In this document: piece after piece, positions 53,061 through 62,393 of the stretch | How the letters are laid out: each line of letters begins with the position of its first letter | Position numbering within the stretch: position 1 is the first letter of the stretch | The notes under the pieces: generated by a model | What the model was told of the DNA's origin: nothing | What the model saw: the letters and a program-made list of their open reading frames with translations, nothing else | Databases searched by the model: none | Origin: Phragmitibacter flavus | GTDB lineage: Bacteria > Verrucomicrobiota > Verrucomicrobiia > Verrucomicrobiales > Verrucomicrobiaceae | Length of the DNA: 64,000 bases | Assembly: GCF_005780165.1 (NCBI RefSeq) | Contig: NZ_VAUV01000014.1 | Span: 1 to 64,000, forward strand | Reading direction: 5' to 3' | Translations under genes and position numbers: made by a program

Positions 53061-54536
53061 TTACAGCAGCATTCCGATGGGGGGAGCGGGGTTGGTGATG
53101 TCGTAAAAGTTGCCGATGTTGGGGAGGATGAGGGGGAGGTCGGATTTGTTGACGCCGAGCCAGAGGGCGAGTTCGGCGAAGAAGAGGTCGCAACTGGTGG
53201 TGGGGATGAAACGACCGCGGCCGGTGTCGAGCGGGTTGACTTCGGAGCCGGTGTCGGCGTTGACGGCGAGGTTGGGGTATTGGCCGAAGATGCGTTTTCC
53301 TTGAACTCCGCCGCCGAGGATGAGCTGGTTGCTGCCCCAGGCGTGGTCGGAGCCGCGTCCGTTGGAAGTGAGGGTGCGGCCGAAGTCGGAGGCGGTGAAG
53401 AGGCAGACTTTGTCTTTGAGGGTGGGATCGGATTGGGCGGTGCCGATGGCGATCATGGCGTAGTGGAAGGCGTTGAGGGCTTCGCTGACTTGGGGGAGCA
53501 TGTCATTCTGGTAGAGAAGGACGTCGCTGTGGTGATCCCAACCGCCCCATTGGATGAAGAAGGTCTGTCGGGTGGCTCCCAAACCGACGCGACCCTGGAT
53601 GGTGCGGGCGATTTGGGCAAGGCGTTGTCCGACGTAGGTAGACGGGAAAGTGATGCCGGGGGGCAGGGGAGGGGCGGTGGCAGCGGCGAAGATTTCGTAG
53701 GCGTCGAGGGCCTGTTTTTTGCGGGTGTTGAAGGTTTGTGCGAGTAGGTTGGAGTAAGGTTGGGAGAGCTGGCTGTCGACGGCGTGGCTCATGGCATTGC
53801 GCAGGTCCTGGTATTGCTGCCAGGCGAAGTTGTAGTCGGATAGGCCAACGGCACCGTTGGGGGTGATGGCGTATTCGGAGACCTGATTGCCGGTTTGCCA
53901 GACGTTGCCGCCGTCGAGGCTGATTTGCATGGGGATGCTCTGGATGCTGTTGAGGTCCTGCAGGAGGTCGCTCATGCGCCCGCCCCAGCCGATGCCGGAA
54001 CGGGAATGGGGGATGCCGGTTTGCCATTGCTCGATCTGGTCGGAATGGGAGTAGAGGCCGAGTGGGAGTCGTTTGAGGCTGGCTTCGACTTCGCTGCGGT
54101 TGGTGACGGGTTCGATAAGGGTGCCGACGTTGGCGAGGAAGGAGGCGTGTCCGGCTTCGAAGAGGCTGGCCAGATGAGGCATGCCGCTGTGGATGGCGAA
54201 GGTGCTGGTGTTTTCGGGTTGGATTTCGATGAGTTGGGATTGCGCGGGATTGGCGCTGTATTGGAGGGCGAGGTTGGCGCGGGAGTTTTGGTAGGTGGTG
54301 TAGGCACTGGGTTCGCGGGGCACGAGCATGTTGAACGAGTCGTTGCCGCCGGCGAAGAACAGGCAGATGAGGGCGCGGTATTCGCCCTGGGCAGGGGTGG
54401 AGGCGTTGGCGATGCCTTCGGCGAGGCGGAGGTTGAGCAGGGTGTTGAGGATGGGCAGGGAGGTCATGCCCTTGCAGCCGAGTTGACCGAGGAAACGCCG
54501 ACGGGAGAGGGGGGAAGATGAGTGCGGTTTCTTCAT
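53061..54536 (-). CDS. DUF1501 family protein (Tat-exported)
   Basis: A protein of about 491 residues. The N-terminus has a twin-arginine signal, SRRRFLGQLGCKGM. DUF1501 segments are ALICLFFAGGNDSFNMLVPRE, FFIQWGGWDHHSDVL and LFTASDFGRTLTSNGRGSDHAWGSNQLILGGGVQG, similar to the alkaline-phosphatase-like core. It follows the DUF1800 gene by 11 bases on the same strand; the two families are commonly paired. A Met 30 residues upstream gives a Pro/His-rich extension and is unlikely. It ends four bases from the convergent nucleotidyltransferase gene. Confidence 0.93.
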   Translation of the reverse strand: MKKPHSSSPLSRRRFLGQLGCKGMTSLPILNTLLNLRLAEGIANASTPAQGEYRALICLFFAGGNDSFNMLVPREPSAYTTYQNSRANLALQYSANPAQSQLIEIQPENTSTFAIHSGMPHLASLFEAGHASFLANVGTLIEPVTNRSEVEASLKRLPLGLYSHSDQIEQWQTGIPHSRSGIGWGGRMSDLLQDLNSIQSIPMQISLDGGNVWQTGNQVSEYAITPNGAVGLSDYNFAWQQYQDLRNAMSHAVDSQLSQPYSNLLAQTFNTRKKQALDAYEIFAAATAPPLPPGITFPSTYVGQRLAQIARTIQGRVGLGATRQTFFIQWGGWDHHSDVLLYQNDMLPQVSEALNAFHYAMIAIGTAQSDPTLKDKVCLFTASDFGRTLTSNGRGSDHAWGSNQLILGGGVQGKRIFGQYPNLAVNADTGSEVNPLDTGRGRFIPTTSCDLFFAELALWLGVNKSDLPLILPNIGNFYDITNPAPPIGMLL

Positions 54537-54547
54537 GGCGGTCGGCG

Positions 54548-57124
54548 TTAGCGTTGGACGTTGAAGTCGGTGGAGGTGACGATGAGGTAGATGGCGAGGC
54601 GGAGGCGTTGTCGATGCCATTGCCACGTGCCGGTGCCGATGCGCAGCATGGCTTCGCGGATGATTTGGAATTGATGGGGGGAGAGGGTGCCGCCGGTGAG
54701 GGCGAGGTCGAGTCGGCGGAGGAGGGGATCGGGATCGAGGGCGTTGGCGGCGGAGGGGGTGTCCTGATTGATGACAGCGGGGTTGACGACCATGCCGAGT
54801 TCGGTGTCGGATTGAAGGCGGACATTGTAGGCGGCGGTGCCGTTGCCAAAGCGGTGGAGGCTGCCATTGATGGCGTTCCAGAAGTAGTTGGGGCCGGTGA
54901 TGGCGGTGCTGGCGTTGATGATCTGGAATTCGGGAGCGACAAGGTTTTGCTCGGTGATGGGGCCGGGGGGGCTGTGGTTGGGGAGGAAGAAGTTGAAAAC
55001 GCTGGGCGCGTTCATGGGATCCTGAAGGTGATCGGTGGTGAATTGATCAAGCGGATAGTGGCCGGAGGTGGAGCGCGCGTTGAAGGCGCGGGCGAAGTTG
55101 ACCACGCGGAGAAAAGGTTCGCGCAGTTTGCCCCAGGTGGGATCAGACATTTTGGCGGGATCACGGGCTTCGGGATCGAGAAGGATGGCTTCGATGACGG
55201 CTTTCATGTCGCCACGGATGCCGCTGCCGTTGTCGGCGAAGGCGGCGGAGACGCGGTTGATATAGGCGGGGCTGGGGTTGGAGGTGACGAGGCGTTGGAT
55301 GAGTTGTTTGCCGATGAAGGGCCCCACGTTGGGATGATTGAAGAGGTGGTCGATGGCGGCGTTGACGTCGGCGAGTCCTGCGGTGCCGGTGTTGCCGGGA
55401 CTGGGGGTGCGGGCGGGGAGGGGATGGGTGCCGAGGAGGAGTTTGGGGTCGCAGTCGTGTTCGGCGTCCCACATTTTCATGGGCATGGTGAAGACATCCG
55501 AGTAGGCGTTGAAGACGTTGCTGTCGCCGAAGGAGAGTCCGGTGAAGACGCGGGCGAGTTCGGTGATGTCGCCGTTGTCATAAGTGGGGATGGGCTGGCC
55601 TTCGGGGTCGAGCTGGCGGGTGCCGTCGGGGTTGAGTTGCCAGAGGCCGATGGTGAAAAGTTGCATGATTTCCCGGGCGAAGTTTTCGTCGGGATAGATG
55701 CGGTTGACGGGGTTGGCCTTGCGGTTGCCGAGGTGGCTGAGGAAGATGCCCATGGCAGGGTGGGTGGCGACGTCGTAGAGGAGGTCGCGGTAGTTGCCAA
55801 AGGCATGTTTGACCATGAGATCGTAGTAGTTGGCCATGCCTTGATGCTGAACGATGAGGCGTTCGGGTCGGTCGGAGACCACAAGGATCTGGCTGAGGGC
55901 GAAGGCGATGCGCTGGCGCAGGGGATCGGGGTCCTGGGCAGCGAAGGAGATGGAAGGAATGGCGTTGCTGCCCATGGTGCGGTGCCACCAGGCGAATTGT
56001 TTGTAGTTGCCGTAGAGGCCGGCGCTGTTGGCGGCGTTGCCGGTCACGGCCCAGTCGACGTAGGGTTGCAGGTAGCCGATGGGGCGGTCGAACTGATGGG
56101 TGATCCATCCGGAGAAGCCGCGGGTGATGACGTCCTGGACGTTGGGCGGAATGGTGTCGGGTCCAACCGGGGCGGAGTCGGGTCCAAAGGCGGCTTGAAG
56201 GAGAAAACGGGCGGCCGCTTGGGGGGAGGGTTGAGTGGAAGTGTCGTGGAGGTTGAGGGTGGTGCTGGTGGCCGCACCCAGGGTGTAGCCGGTGCCGGGT
56301 TGGAGGGTGAAGGTGATGGTTTCAGTGGCTTCGGGATCGGTGTCGGGAACGGGAATGAACTCGATCCAGACTTCGCGGGTGTTGAGTGGGATGGTGATTT
56401 GATTGGTGGGGAGGGTGGTGTAGTCGGAGCCGCGGGCAGCGCTGCCGTCGATGGTGAAAAAAACGGTGAGGGGCTGGATGCCACCGCTGCGGCGGATGGC
56501 GATGAGGCCGTTGTTGGGCCAGTCTTCGCGCATGGATTGGTCAAGCACGCCGATAGTGACAGTGCTGGGGGTGTTCCAGTTGGTGTTGATCTGTTGGAAA
56601 TCGGTGGTGTCGAGTCGGTCGGAGCGGGAACTGAAGGGGTTAAGGCCGAGGGTCAGTTCTTCCCAGTCGGAGAGGCCATCGGCGTCGGAGTCGAGGTTGC
56701 TGACGCTGAGGCGGTAGAAATGTCGGGGATCGGCGAGGTCGAGGGGGAGTTCGGTTTCCTCGCCAGTGCCGGTGATGGTGAGGAGGGGTTGCCAGGAGTT
56801 GGGGAGGAGGGTTTCGCTGGTGTCGATGCGGTAGCGTTTGCCGGGGAGGGTGGACCAGAAGGTGTGAATCGAGGAGCCGTCGGCTTCGATTTTTAGCTGG
56901 GGCAGGGACGTGGGGTCGAAGGGATCAGTGCCGCTGGTGGCTTCCTGGAGGTTGGAGTAGCCATCATTGTCGGCATCAAGTCCGGGGGTCAGGTTGAAGG
57001 CGTTGAAGTGGAGTTCCCAAATGTCGCTTTGGGAGTTGGCGTTTTTGTCGAGTTCCGCATGGGTCCTGCTGAAGGAGAAGACGAGAAGGCAGAACAGGAC
57101 GAGGGGTTTTTGCAGCGACACCAT
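54548..57124 (-). CDS. DUF1800 family protein with TSP3-like and Calx-beta-like modules
   Basis: A protein of about 858 residues. A signal peptide (ending THAELD) is followed by two thrombospondin type-3-like calcium motifs, DADNDGYSNLQE near residue 55 and DSDADGLSDWEE near 150, and a Calx-beta-like segment (RRSGGIQPLTVFFTIDGSAARGSDY, near 215-300). The DUF1800 core covers about 300-850 and includes DPLRQRIAFALSQILVVS, NRIYPDENFAREIMQLFTIGLWQLN and ELARVFTGLS. Function of DUF1800 is unknown; it is secreted and paired with DUF1501. A Met seven residues upstream is also possible. Confidence 0.92.
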   Translation of the reverse strand: MVSLQKPLVLFCLLVFSFSRTHAELDKNANSQSDIWELHFNAFNLTPGLDADNDGYSNLQEATSGTDPFDPTSLPQLKIEADGSSIHTFWSTLPGKRYRIDTSETLLPNSWQPLLTITGTGEETELPLDLADPRHFYRLSVSNLDSDADGLSDWEELTLGLNPFSSRSDRLDTTDFQQINTNWNTPSTVTIGVLDQSMREDWPNNGLIAIRRSGGIQPLTVFFTIDGSAARGSDYTTLPTNQITIPLNTREVWIEFIPVPDTDPEATETITFTLQPGTGYTLGAATSTTLNLHDTSTQPSPQAAARFLLQAAFGPDSAPVGPDTIPPNVQDVITRGFSGWITHQFDRPIGYLQPYVDWAVTGNAANSAGLYGNYKQFAWWHRTMGSNAIPSISFAAQDPDPLRQRIAFALSQILVVSDRPERLIVQHQGMANYYDLMVKHAFGNYRDLLYDVATHPAMGIFLSHLGNRKANPVNRIYPDENFAREIMQLFTIGLWQLNPDGTRQLDPEGQPIPTYDNGDITELARVFTGLSFGDSNVFNAYSDVFTMPMKMWDAEHDCDPKLLLGTHPLPARTPSPGNTGTAGLADVNAAIDHLFNHPNVGPFIGKQLIQRLVTSNPSPAYINRVSAAFADNGSGIRGDMKAVIEAILLDPEARDPAKMSDPTWGKLREPFLRVVNFARAFNARSTSGHYPLDQFTTDHLQDPMNAPSVFNFFLPNHSPPGPITEQNLVAPEFQIINASTAITGPNYFWNAINGSLHRFGNGTAAYNVRLQSDTELGMVVNPAVINQDTPSAANALDPDPLLRRLDLALTGGTLSPHQFQIIREAMLRIGTGTWQWHRQRLRLAIYLIVTSTDFNVQR

Positions 57125-57219
57125 AGGTTCGGAAGTGGTTGCCAACGTATTGGCCTTTTTTCGGAGAGTGTGACGGGGCTTGTTGCAATTGGCGCTTATG
57201 GTTTGAGAATGGCGGCTGG

Positions 57220-58224
57220 ATGTTTACGGAAGATGATTTGTTGGAGCTGACGCGGTTGAGGTTGCCGGGCGGAATTGTGCCGATTTCACTGGAGGAGATT
57301 TTGAAGGGGGGATCCGACCGCCGCTTTTACCGGGTGCGAATGGCGGATGAGGCGAGGGCGTCAATGATTTTGATGACCTACACCCTGGTGCGTCCAGACA
57401 ATCTGCGGTTCGTGGCGGCCACCGAACGGTTGCGGGGATTGGGAGTGAAGGCTCCGGAGGTGTTTGCTCACGATGAGGAGCGATTGCTGGTTTGGCTGGA
57501 GGATTTGGGGGCGGTGGATTTGCATGCGTTCCGTGACGAGGCCTGGGAAATTAGGGAGCCGTTGTATCGCGAGGCGCTGCGCGAGGTGGCGAAGTTGCAC
57601 GAGGTTGATGTGACGGAGCTTTCGGCGGCGGATCTGGACGACATGGAGCCGGGGTTTGACGAGGGGCTATATCGCTGGGAGCAGGAGTATTTTTTGACGC
57701 ATTTCATGCAGGGGATGCGGGGAGTGGAGGATGTGCCGGAGGAGGTGGAGCGCGTTTTGAAGGAGTTGCGTGAGGGATTGGGAGTGTTGCCGAGAGGGCT
57801 GGTGCACCGGGATTTTCAGAGTCAGAACGTGATTGTTCGGGATGGCGGGGCCTGGTTGATTGATTACCAAGGGGTGCGTCCCGGGTTGGCGGCTTATGAT
57901 CTGGCGTCGTTGTTGCTGGATCCGTATGTGGAGATGGCGGAAGAGGAGCGGCTGGCGCTGTTGCGCTGGTATGCGGAGCACCGGGGGCTGAATTTTGAGG
58001 GATTGATGGAGGTTTACTGGCGATGTGCGGCGCAGCGGCTGATGCAGGCACTGGGGGCCTATGCGAATTTGAGTCGGAACCTGGGCAAACCTCATTTCGA
58101 GGCGCATGTGCCGGTGGGGGTGGCGCGGCTAAAAGTCGTGTGCGAGCAACTGCCGTTGCTGGAGCCGCTGGGGCGTTGGGTGGATCAGACGACGTCGGCT
58201 TTGGCTTTGGTCGACGAAGTCTAG
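57220..58224 (+). CDS. Aminoglycoside-phosphotransferase-family sugar kinase (AmgK-like candidate)
   Basis: A protein of about 334 residues of the APH kinase fold. GGSDRRFYRVRM is the nucleotide-binding loop, LVWLEDLGAVDLHAF the hinge, LVHRDFQSQNVIV the catalytic loop with Asp, and WLIDYQGVRPGLAAYDLASLL the metal-binding Asp segment. AmgK phosphorylates MurNAc/GlcNAc at C1, feeding MurU, and has this pattern and length. The nucleotidyltransferase at 52143 is the candidate partner, separated by the DUF1501/DUF1800 pair. ATG 57220 is chosen over 57139, whose leader lies in the divergent promoter region. Confidence 0.83.
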   Translation: MFTEDDLLELTRLRLPGGIVPISLEEILKGGSDRRFYRVRMADEARASMILMTYTLVRPDNLRFVAATERLRGLGVKAPEVFAHDEERLLVWLEDLGAVDLHAFRDEAWEIREPLYREALREVAKLHEVDVTELSAADLDDMEPGFDEGLYRWEQEYFLTHFMQGMRGVEDVPEEVERVLKELREGLGVLPRGLVHRDFQSQNVIVRDGGAWLIDYQGVRPGLAAYDLASLLLDPYVEMAEEERLALLRWYAEHRGLNFEGLMEVYWRCAAQRLMQALGAYANLSRNLGKPHFEAHVPVGVARLKVVCEQLPLLEPLGRWVDQTTSALALVDEV

Positions 58225-58934
58225 CGGCGTCGGCGATAGAAGAGAAATCCGAGTGCGGTGGCGGCCAGGGTGGTGAGATGGGGTTCGGGAACGGAATAGA
58301 GGACCAAACCATTGAGGGCACCCGAGCCCACGCCCACCCCTGAGGCATTCAGGGAGGTGAATCCAAAGGTGGCAGTGCCGGAGGCGTTGGTGGTGAAGGA
58401 GTTGTAGACGGCGAACTCGTCGTTGGAGGTGGGGGGTGAGCTGGCGCGGTTGGCAGGGGTGGTGCCGAGCAAAGCAGGTGTGCCGGAGGTGGTGTCATAC
58501 CAGGAATACAGGGCACCTGAGTCAAAATCGTAGGTGAAAGAGTAGAGTTTGACGAAGTATTGGGTGTTGGGATTGAGGCCGCTGAGGGTCAAGACCGTTC
58601 TGCTTGAGTCGGGAGAGGACACATTTTGGAATCCGACGTAGAGGTCGCGGTAGAGGTCGGCATAGGTGAAGCTGCCGCTGTTGGTGAGCGGGCCAGTGCG
58701 TAGTCGGGAGCCACTGCCGGCGGCGAGGGTGACGGTGATGGAGCCTGACGCGACTTCTGCGGGCGCGGAGTAGTTGACGGAGAGGCTGTTGCGGAAGGTT
58801 TGAAAGCCGCTCTGGGTGATGGACTCGGGCGTGTTGTGGTCGAAATCGACGTTGAGTAGGGTGGCGGCTTGGGTGGCGGAGAAGGTGGTGAGCAGGGCGA
58901 TGGCGGCGATCAGAAGTCGGTGGAGGGGATGCAT
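58221..58934 (-). CDS. PEP-CTERM sorting-domain protein
   Basis: A 237-residue exported protein. A signal peptide (ending TQAATLL) is followed by a beta-rich domain with Ser, Thr and Gly. It ends VPEPHLTTLAATALGFLFYRRRR: a PEP motif, a hydrophobic helix and an Arg cluster, the sorting signal processed by exosortase/archaeosortase-like enzymes. The exosortase gene is not in the window. PEP-CTERM proteins are typically anchored or released in exopolysaccharide-producing bacteria. It overlaps the kinase gene by 4 bases at their ends. Confidence 0.9.
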   Translation of the reverse strand: MHPLHRLLIAAIALLTTFSATQAATLLNVDFDHNTPESITQSGFQTFRNSLSVNYSAPAEVASGSITVTLAAGSGSRLRTGPLTNSGSFTYADLYRDLYVGFQNVSSPDSSRTVLTLSGLNPNTQYFVKLYSFTYDFDSGALYSWYDTTSGTPALLGTTPANRASSPPTSNDEFAVYNSFTTNASGTATFGFTSLNASGVGVGSGALNGLVLYSVPEPHLTTLAATALGFLFYRRRR

Positions 58935-59126
58935 GGTCGAAAGGAGTTGAGAGGTCGCCGGAGAGGGAGGAGTGGTTGGAACTTGCGAGTTGATTCAAGC
59001 AAAAATCGGCAGACGAGTCAATATTGGGGTGCATTCGAGAAAGGTGGGCGCACAAAGGTTTTGTTTTCGGCGTGGTTTGTGGCTTGATGAGGGCCACGCT
59101 TTTCATTTTCTTTGCTTCACTTTCGC

Positions 59127-61112
59127 ATGCCCACTCCCATGTCTTCGTCCAGTCCGCCCCCTGCTTTTGCTCCTGCTGTTGTCGTTGAGAATATTTATCC
59201 GTCGCTGGGTGCGCCAAATTATTTGATCAAGCGGGTGGTTGGGGAGGGGCTTTCGGTTTATGCGGATGTGTTCAAGGATGGTCATGATGTGGTGTCAGTG
59301 ATGCTGAAATGGCGTGCCCAGACGGGGAGGTTGTGGACGGAGGTGCCGATGGTGGCTTTGGGCAATGACCGATGGAAGGGGGACTGCAGTTTTGCGATTG
59401 CCGGGCGTTGGGAAGTGGTGGTGGAGGCGTGGCTGGACAACTGGCGGGGCTGGAAGAAACATTTTAAGGCGAAGTTTGACGCGGGGGATGCGGAGATCGC
59501 GATTGAGGCGCGGGAGGGGGCGAGGATGCTGGAGGAAGCGGCTGCGCGGGCGGAGGGCTTGAGCGCGAAGGAGCAGGCGAGGGAGATCGCGGAGGTCGCC
59601 AAGATGCTGCGGGTGGTGCCGGCGGGGGAGATGATGGAGGTGGTGATGTCGGATGCGTTGCAGGTGTTGCTGGATGAGTTTCCCGACCGGACTCTGAGTG
59701 TGTCTTCGGAGCCGTTGCGGGTGGTGGTGGAGCGGGAGCGGGCGAGGTTTTCGGCTTGGTATGAATTTTTCCCGCGTTCGGCGGAGGGGCGGGCGGACAA
59801 GCACAGCACGTTCAGGGATTGTTTGCCGCGCCTCGATGATGCCAAGGCGATGGGATTTGATGTGATTTATTTGCCGCCGATTCATCCGATCGGCATGGCG
59901 CATCGGAAGGGGAAGAACAACACGCTGACGGCAGGGCCGGATGATGTGGGGTCGCCTTGGGCGATTGGTGGTGCGGCGGGCGGGCATCGGATGGTGGAAC
60001 CGGCACTGGGGACGGTGGAGGATCTGGAGTGGCTGGTGGAGGAGGCACAAAAGCGCGGGATGGAGATCGCGTTGGATTTCGCGCTGAACTGCTCCCCGGA
60101 TCATCCTTATGTGAAGGAGCATCCGGATTGGTTTAACCAGCGTGAGGATGGGTCGATCCGTTATGCAGAGAATCCGCCGAAGAAGTATCAGGACATTTAC
60201 CCGCTGAACTTTTTTTGTGAGGACTGGAAGGCGCTCTGGCGGGAGTTGATTGATGTGGTGCTGTTCTGGGTGAAGCGTGGGGTGAAGATTTTCCGCGTGG
60301 ACAATCCGCATACGAAACCGGTGGCGTTCTGGGAGTTGCTGATTGCTGAGGTGCAGGCGTTTGATCCGGATGTGCTGTTCCTGGCGGAGGCGTTTACCAA
60401 ACCGCGGATGATGCAGGTTTTGGGCAAGGTGGGGTTCAGTCAGAGCTACACGTATTTCACCTGGCGCGAGTCGAAGCAGGAACTGACCGAGTATGCGGAG
60501 GAACTGACGAAGAGCGAGATGCGCTGGTATTACCGCGCGAATTTCTGGCCAAACACGCCGGACATTTTGCCGGGTCATTTGCAGTATGCGGGTGCGGCGA
60601 TGTTCAAGCTGCGGGCGGCTTTGGCGGCGACCTTGATGCCCAGTTGGGGGATGTATTCGGGGTATGAGTTGATTGAGAATCTGCCGTTGCCGGGTCGCGA
60701 GGAGTATTTGGATTCGGAGAAGTATCAGTTGAAAGAGCGCAATTGGAACGCGCCGGGGAACATCAAGGCGTTCATTGGGCGATTGAACGACGTGCGCCGC
60801 GAGAACCGGGCGTTGCAGTTGTATGATAACCTGACTTTCCATGCGGCGGATCATCCCGAAATGATCGTTTACAGCAAGGTGAGCGGGGATTTCGGCAATC
60901 GGATTTTGGTGGTGATCAATTTGAATGCGGGTCAGGTTTCGGCCGGAATGGTGCATCTGGATTTGGGGGCGCTTGGTTTGGCAGCGGATGCACATTACCG
61001 GGTGGAAGATTTGTTGCATGGAGCGGTGTATGACTGGCAGGGTTCGCACAATTTCGTGAGCCTCGATCCGAATGGCTTGTCGATGCATTTGTTCCGCGTG
61101 GTTCCGGGTTGA
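59127..61112 (+). CDS. glgE: Alpha-1,4-glucan:maltose-1-phosphate maltosyltransferase
   Basis: A protein of about 661 residues. An N-terminal beta-sandwich and helical insert (GARMLEEAAARAEGL...) precede a GH13_3 barrel. GlgE hallmarks are RKGKNNTLTAGPDDVGSPWAIG, the ALDFALNCSPDHPYVKEHPDWF segment, the nucleophile loop KIFRVDNPHTKPVAFW (Asp near residue 391), the acid/base FLAEAFT and the C-terminal beta domain. It elongates alpha-1,4-glucan from maltose-1-phosphate. Pathway partners (TreS, maltokinase, GlgB) are not in the window. ATG 59127 begins just before the conserved domain; a TTG at 59112 is less likely. Confidence 0.95.
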   Translation: MPTPMSSSSPPPAFAPAVVVENIYPSLGAPNYLIKRVVGEGLSVYADVFKDGHDVVSVMLKWRAQTGRLWTEVPMVALGNDRWKGDCSFAIAGRWEVVVEAWLDNWRGWKKHFKAKFDAGDAEIAIEAREGARMLEEAAARAEGLSAKEQAREIAEVAKMLRVVPAGEMMEVVMSDALQVLLDEFPDRTLSVSSEPLRVVVERERARFSAWYEFFPRSAEGRADKHSTFRDCLPRLDDAKAMGFDVIYLPPIHPIGMAHRKGKNNTLTAGPDDVGSPWAIGGAAGGHRMVEPALGTVEDLEWLVEEAQKRGMEIALDFALNCSPDHPYVKEHPDWFNQREDGSIRYAENPPKKYQDIYPLNFFCEDWKALWRELIDVVLFWVKRGVKIFRVDNPHTKPVAFWELLIAEVQAFDPDVLFLAEAFTKPRMMQVLGKVGFSQSYTYFTWRESKQELTEYAEELTKSEMRWYYRANFWPNTPDILPGHLQYAGAAMFKLRAALAATLMPSWGMYSGYELIENLPLPGREEYLDSEKYQLKERNWNAPGNIKAFIGRLNDVRRENRALQLYDNLTFHAADHPEMIVYSKVSGDFGNRILVVINLNAGQVSAGMVHLDLGALGLAADAHYRVEDLLHGAVYDWQGSHNFVSLDPNGLSMHLFRVVPG

Positions 61113-61125
61113 TTTTTATTTTTTC

Positions 61126-62355
61126 ATGTCGAAGTGGCGCATCATGGTTCTCACGTTGCTTTTTGGAGCGGCGTTGGGCGCGTATGGGGAGATGGATCGC
61201 CGTGGCTGGGTGCGGGAGGCAGAGCAGTGGTTTCTGGGTTTTTTGGTGGCGAATGGCCGCCAGGCGATGGAGCAAAATTTGCCGGAGGTGTCGGAGGATG
61301 TGGTGCTGGTGAAGTTTGATGAGAAGGACCGGGAGGAGCTGGGGGCATGGCCGCCGGCGGCGTTGGACTGGTTGATGGTGATGAAGCGGCTGGTGGCGTA
61401 TGATCCCGAGGTGGTCGTGGTGGTGCAGCCGCTGCGCTGGGAGGGAGCAGCAGCGGAGTTTGTGAAGCCGTTGCGCGAATCTTTGCTGCCGTTTCCATCG
61501 GTGGTGATGGGGTTTGATCTGGCGGCGGGTGAGGGAGAAATGTCGCCGGAGGCAAAGGAGTTTTTGGAGAAGGAACTGCCCACGTTGTTGGGGGGGGAGG
61601 TGGGGGGATCTGCCGTGAGATTTACCAGGGTGATGGAGGTTCCGGATCGTTCGTTGCGGATGGCGGTGCAGACGGGATTCACCTCGATTGATGGCGTGGT
61701 GGAAAAGCCGGGTCGGATGTTGTTTGTGGCCGGGGATGGCGAGAGGCTGGTGCCATCGTTGGCGGCGCAGGCGGTGACATTGTTTCGGCGGGCACCGTAT
61801 TCGACTATGCGGATGAGTTTTGGGGCGGGGGCACGGTTGAGTTTGGCAGATGAGTTTGTGGTGCCGTTGATGCCGGGGGGGGAGTTGGTGCTGGGCGAGT
61901 CGCCCTCGGTGCCGGTGGTGGATGGATTGGAATTGATGCTGCCGGATTTGGGGGATGAAGTGGCGGAGCGGATCGCGAAAGTGATGGGCGAGGGCAAGGC
62001 GGTGGTGTTGAGTCTGGATGAGAAGGTGGGCATGCTGCAGGCGAGGGCGGTGGCGCGTGGGCTGGCGATGCCGATGTTGAATCGTTTGGACAGGTGGGTG
62101 GATGGGGCGCTGGCAGCGTTGGCGGCGGTGTTGTGTTATGTGGGAATGCTGGGCAGAGGGCGGTTTGGAGCTCTGATTTTTGGGTTGGTGGTGTTGGTGG
62201 CGGGCACGGGGTTGAGTCTTGGTTTTTTCCAGATGCAGTTGGTCTGGTGGTCGCCGGTGCTGGCATTTGGACTGGTCGCAGTGTCGGTGTTGTTTTGTTT
62301 TGTGTGGCCTCACCATGGGGTTGAGGAGGCGGAGAAGGAGACACAAACCAGTTGA
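61126..62355 (+). CDS. CHASE2-like membrane protein without an output domain
   Basis: A protein of about 409 residues. After an N-terminal membrane segment (about 5-22) comes a periplasmic region with VVLVKFDEKDREELGAWPPAALDWLMVMKRLVAYDPEVVVV, which matches the D-x-x-S/D...G-x-W-P pattern of CHASE2 sensor domains. Two or three membrane helices near residues 330-395 follow, as in CHASE2 receptors, but the chain ends with a short charged tail and no kinase, cyclase or GGDEF domain. It starts 13 bases after glgE. It may be a free-standing sensor subunit. Confidence 0.75.
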   Translation: MSKWRIMVLTLLFGAALGAYGEMDRRGWVREAEQWFLGFLVANGRQAMEQNLPEVSEDVVLVKFDEKDREELGAWPPAALDWLMVMKRLVAYDPEVVVVVQPLRWEGAAAEFVKPLRESLLPFPSVVMGFDLAAGEGEMSPEAKEFLEKELPTLLGGEVGGSAVRFTRVMEVPDRSLRMAVQTGFTSIDGVVEKPGRMLFVAGDGERLVPSLAAQAVTLFRRAPYSTMRMSFGAGARLSLADEFVVPLMPGGELVLGESPSVPVVDGLELMLPDLGDEVAERIAKVMGEGKAVVLSLDEKVGMLQARAVARGLAMPMLNRLDRWVDGALAALAAVLCYVGMLGRGRFGALIFGLVVLVAGTGLSLGFFQMQLVWWSPVLAFGLVAVSVLFCFVWPHHGVEEAEKETQTS

Positions 62356-62393
62356 CACTGAACGGGTCTGGTCGCTTTCTGAAAGTGCTACAC

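Noticed and set aside
54518-56896. A 792-codon plus-strand frame opposite the DUF1800 gene
   Set aside because: Low-complexity Gly/Val/Glu sequence with no domain; the minus-strand frame has a signal peptide, calcium motifs and the DUF1800 core.
58221-58934. Exosortase in the window to match the PEP-CTERM protein
   Set aside because: No membrane protein here shows the exosortase Cys/Arg/His motif pattern; the polymerase at 25803 has Wzy_C features instead.
59295-61088. A 597-codon minus-strand frame opposite glgE
   Set aside because: Arg/His/Pro-rich shadow; the plus strand has complete GlgE catalytic motifs.
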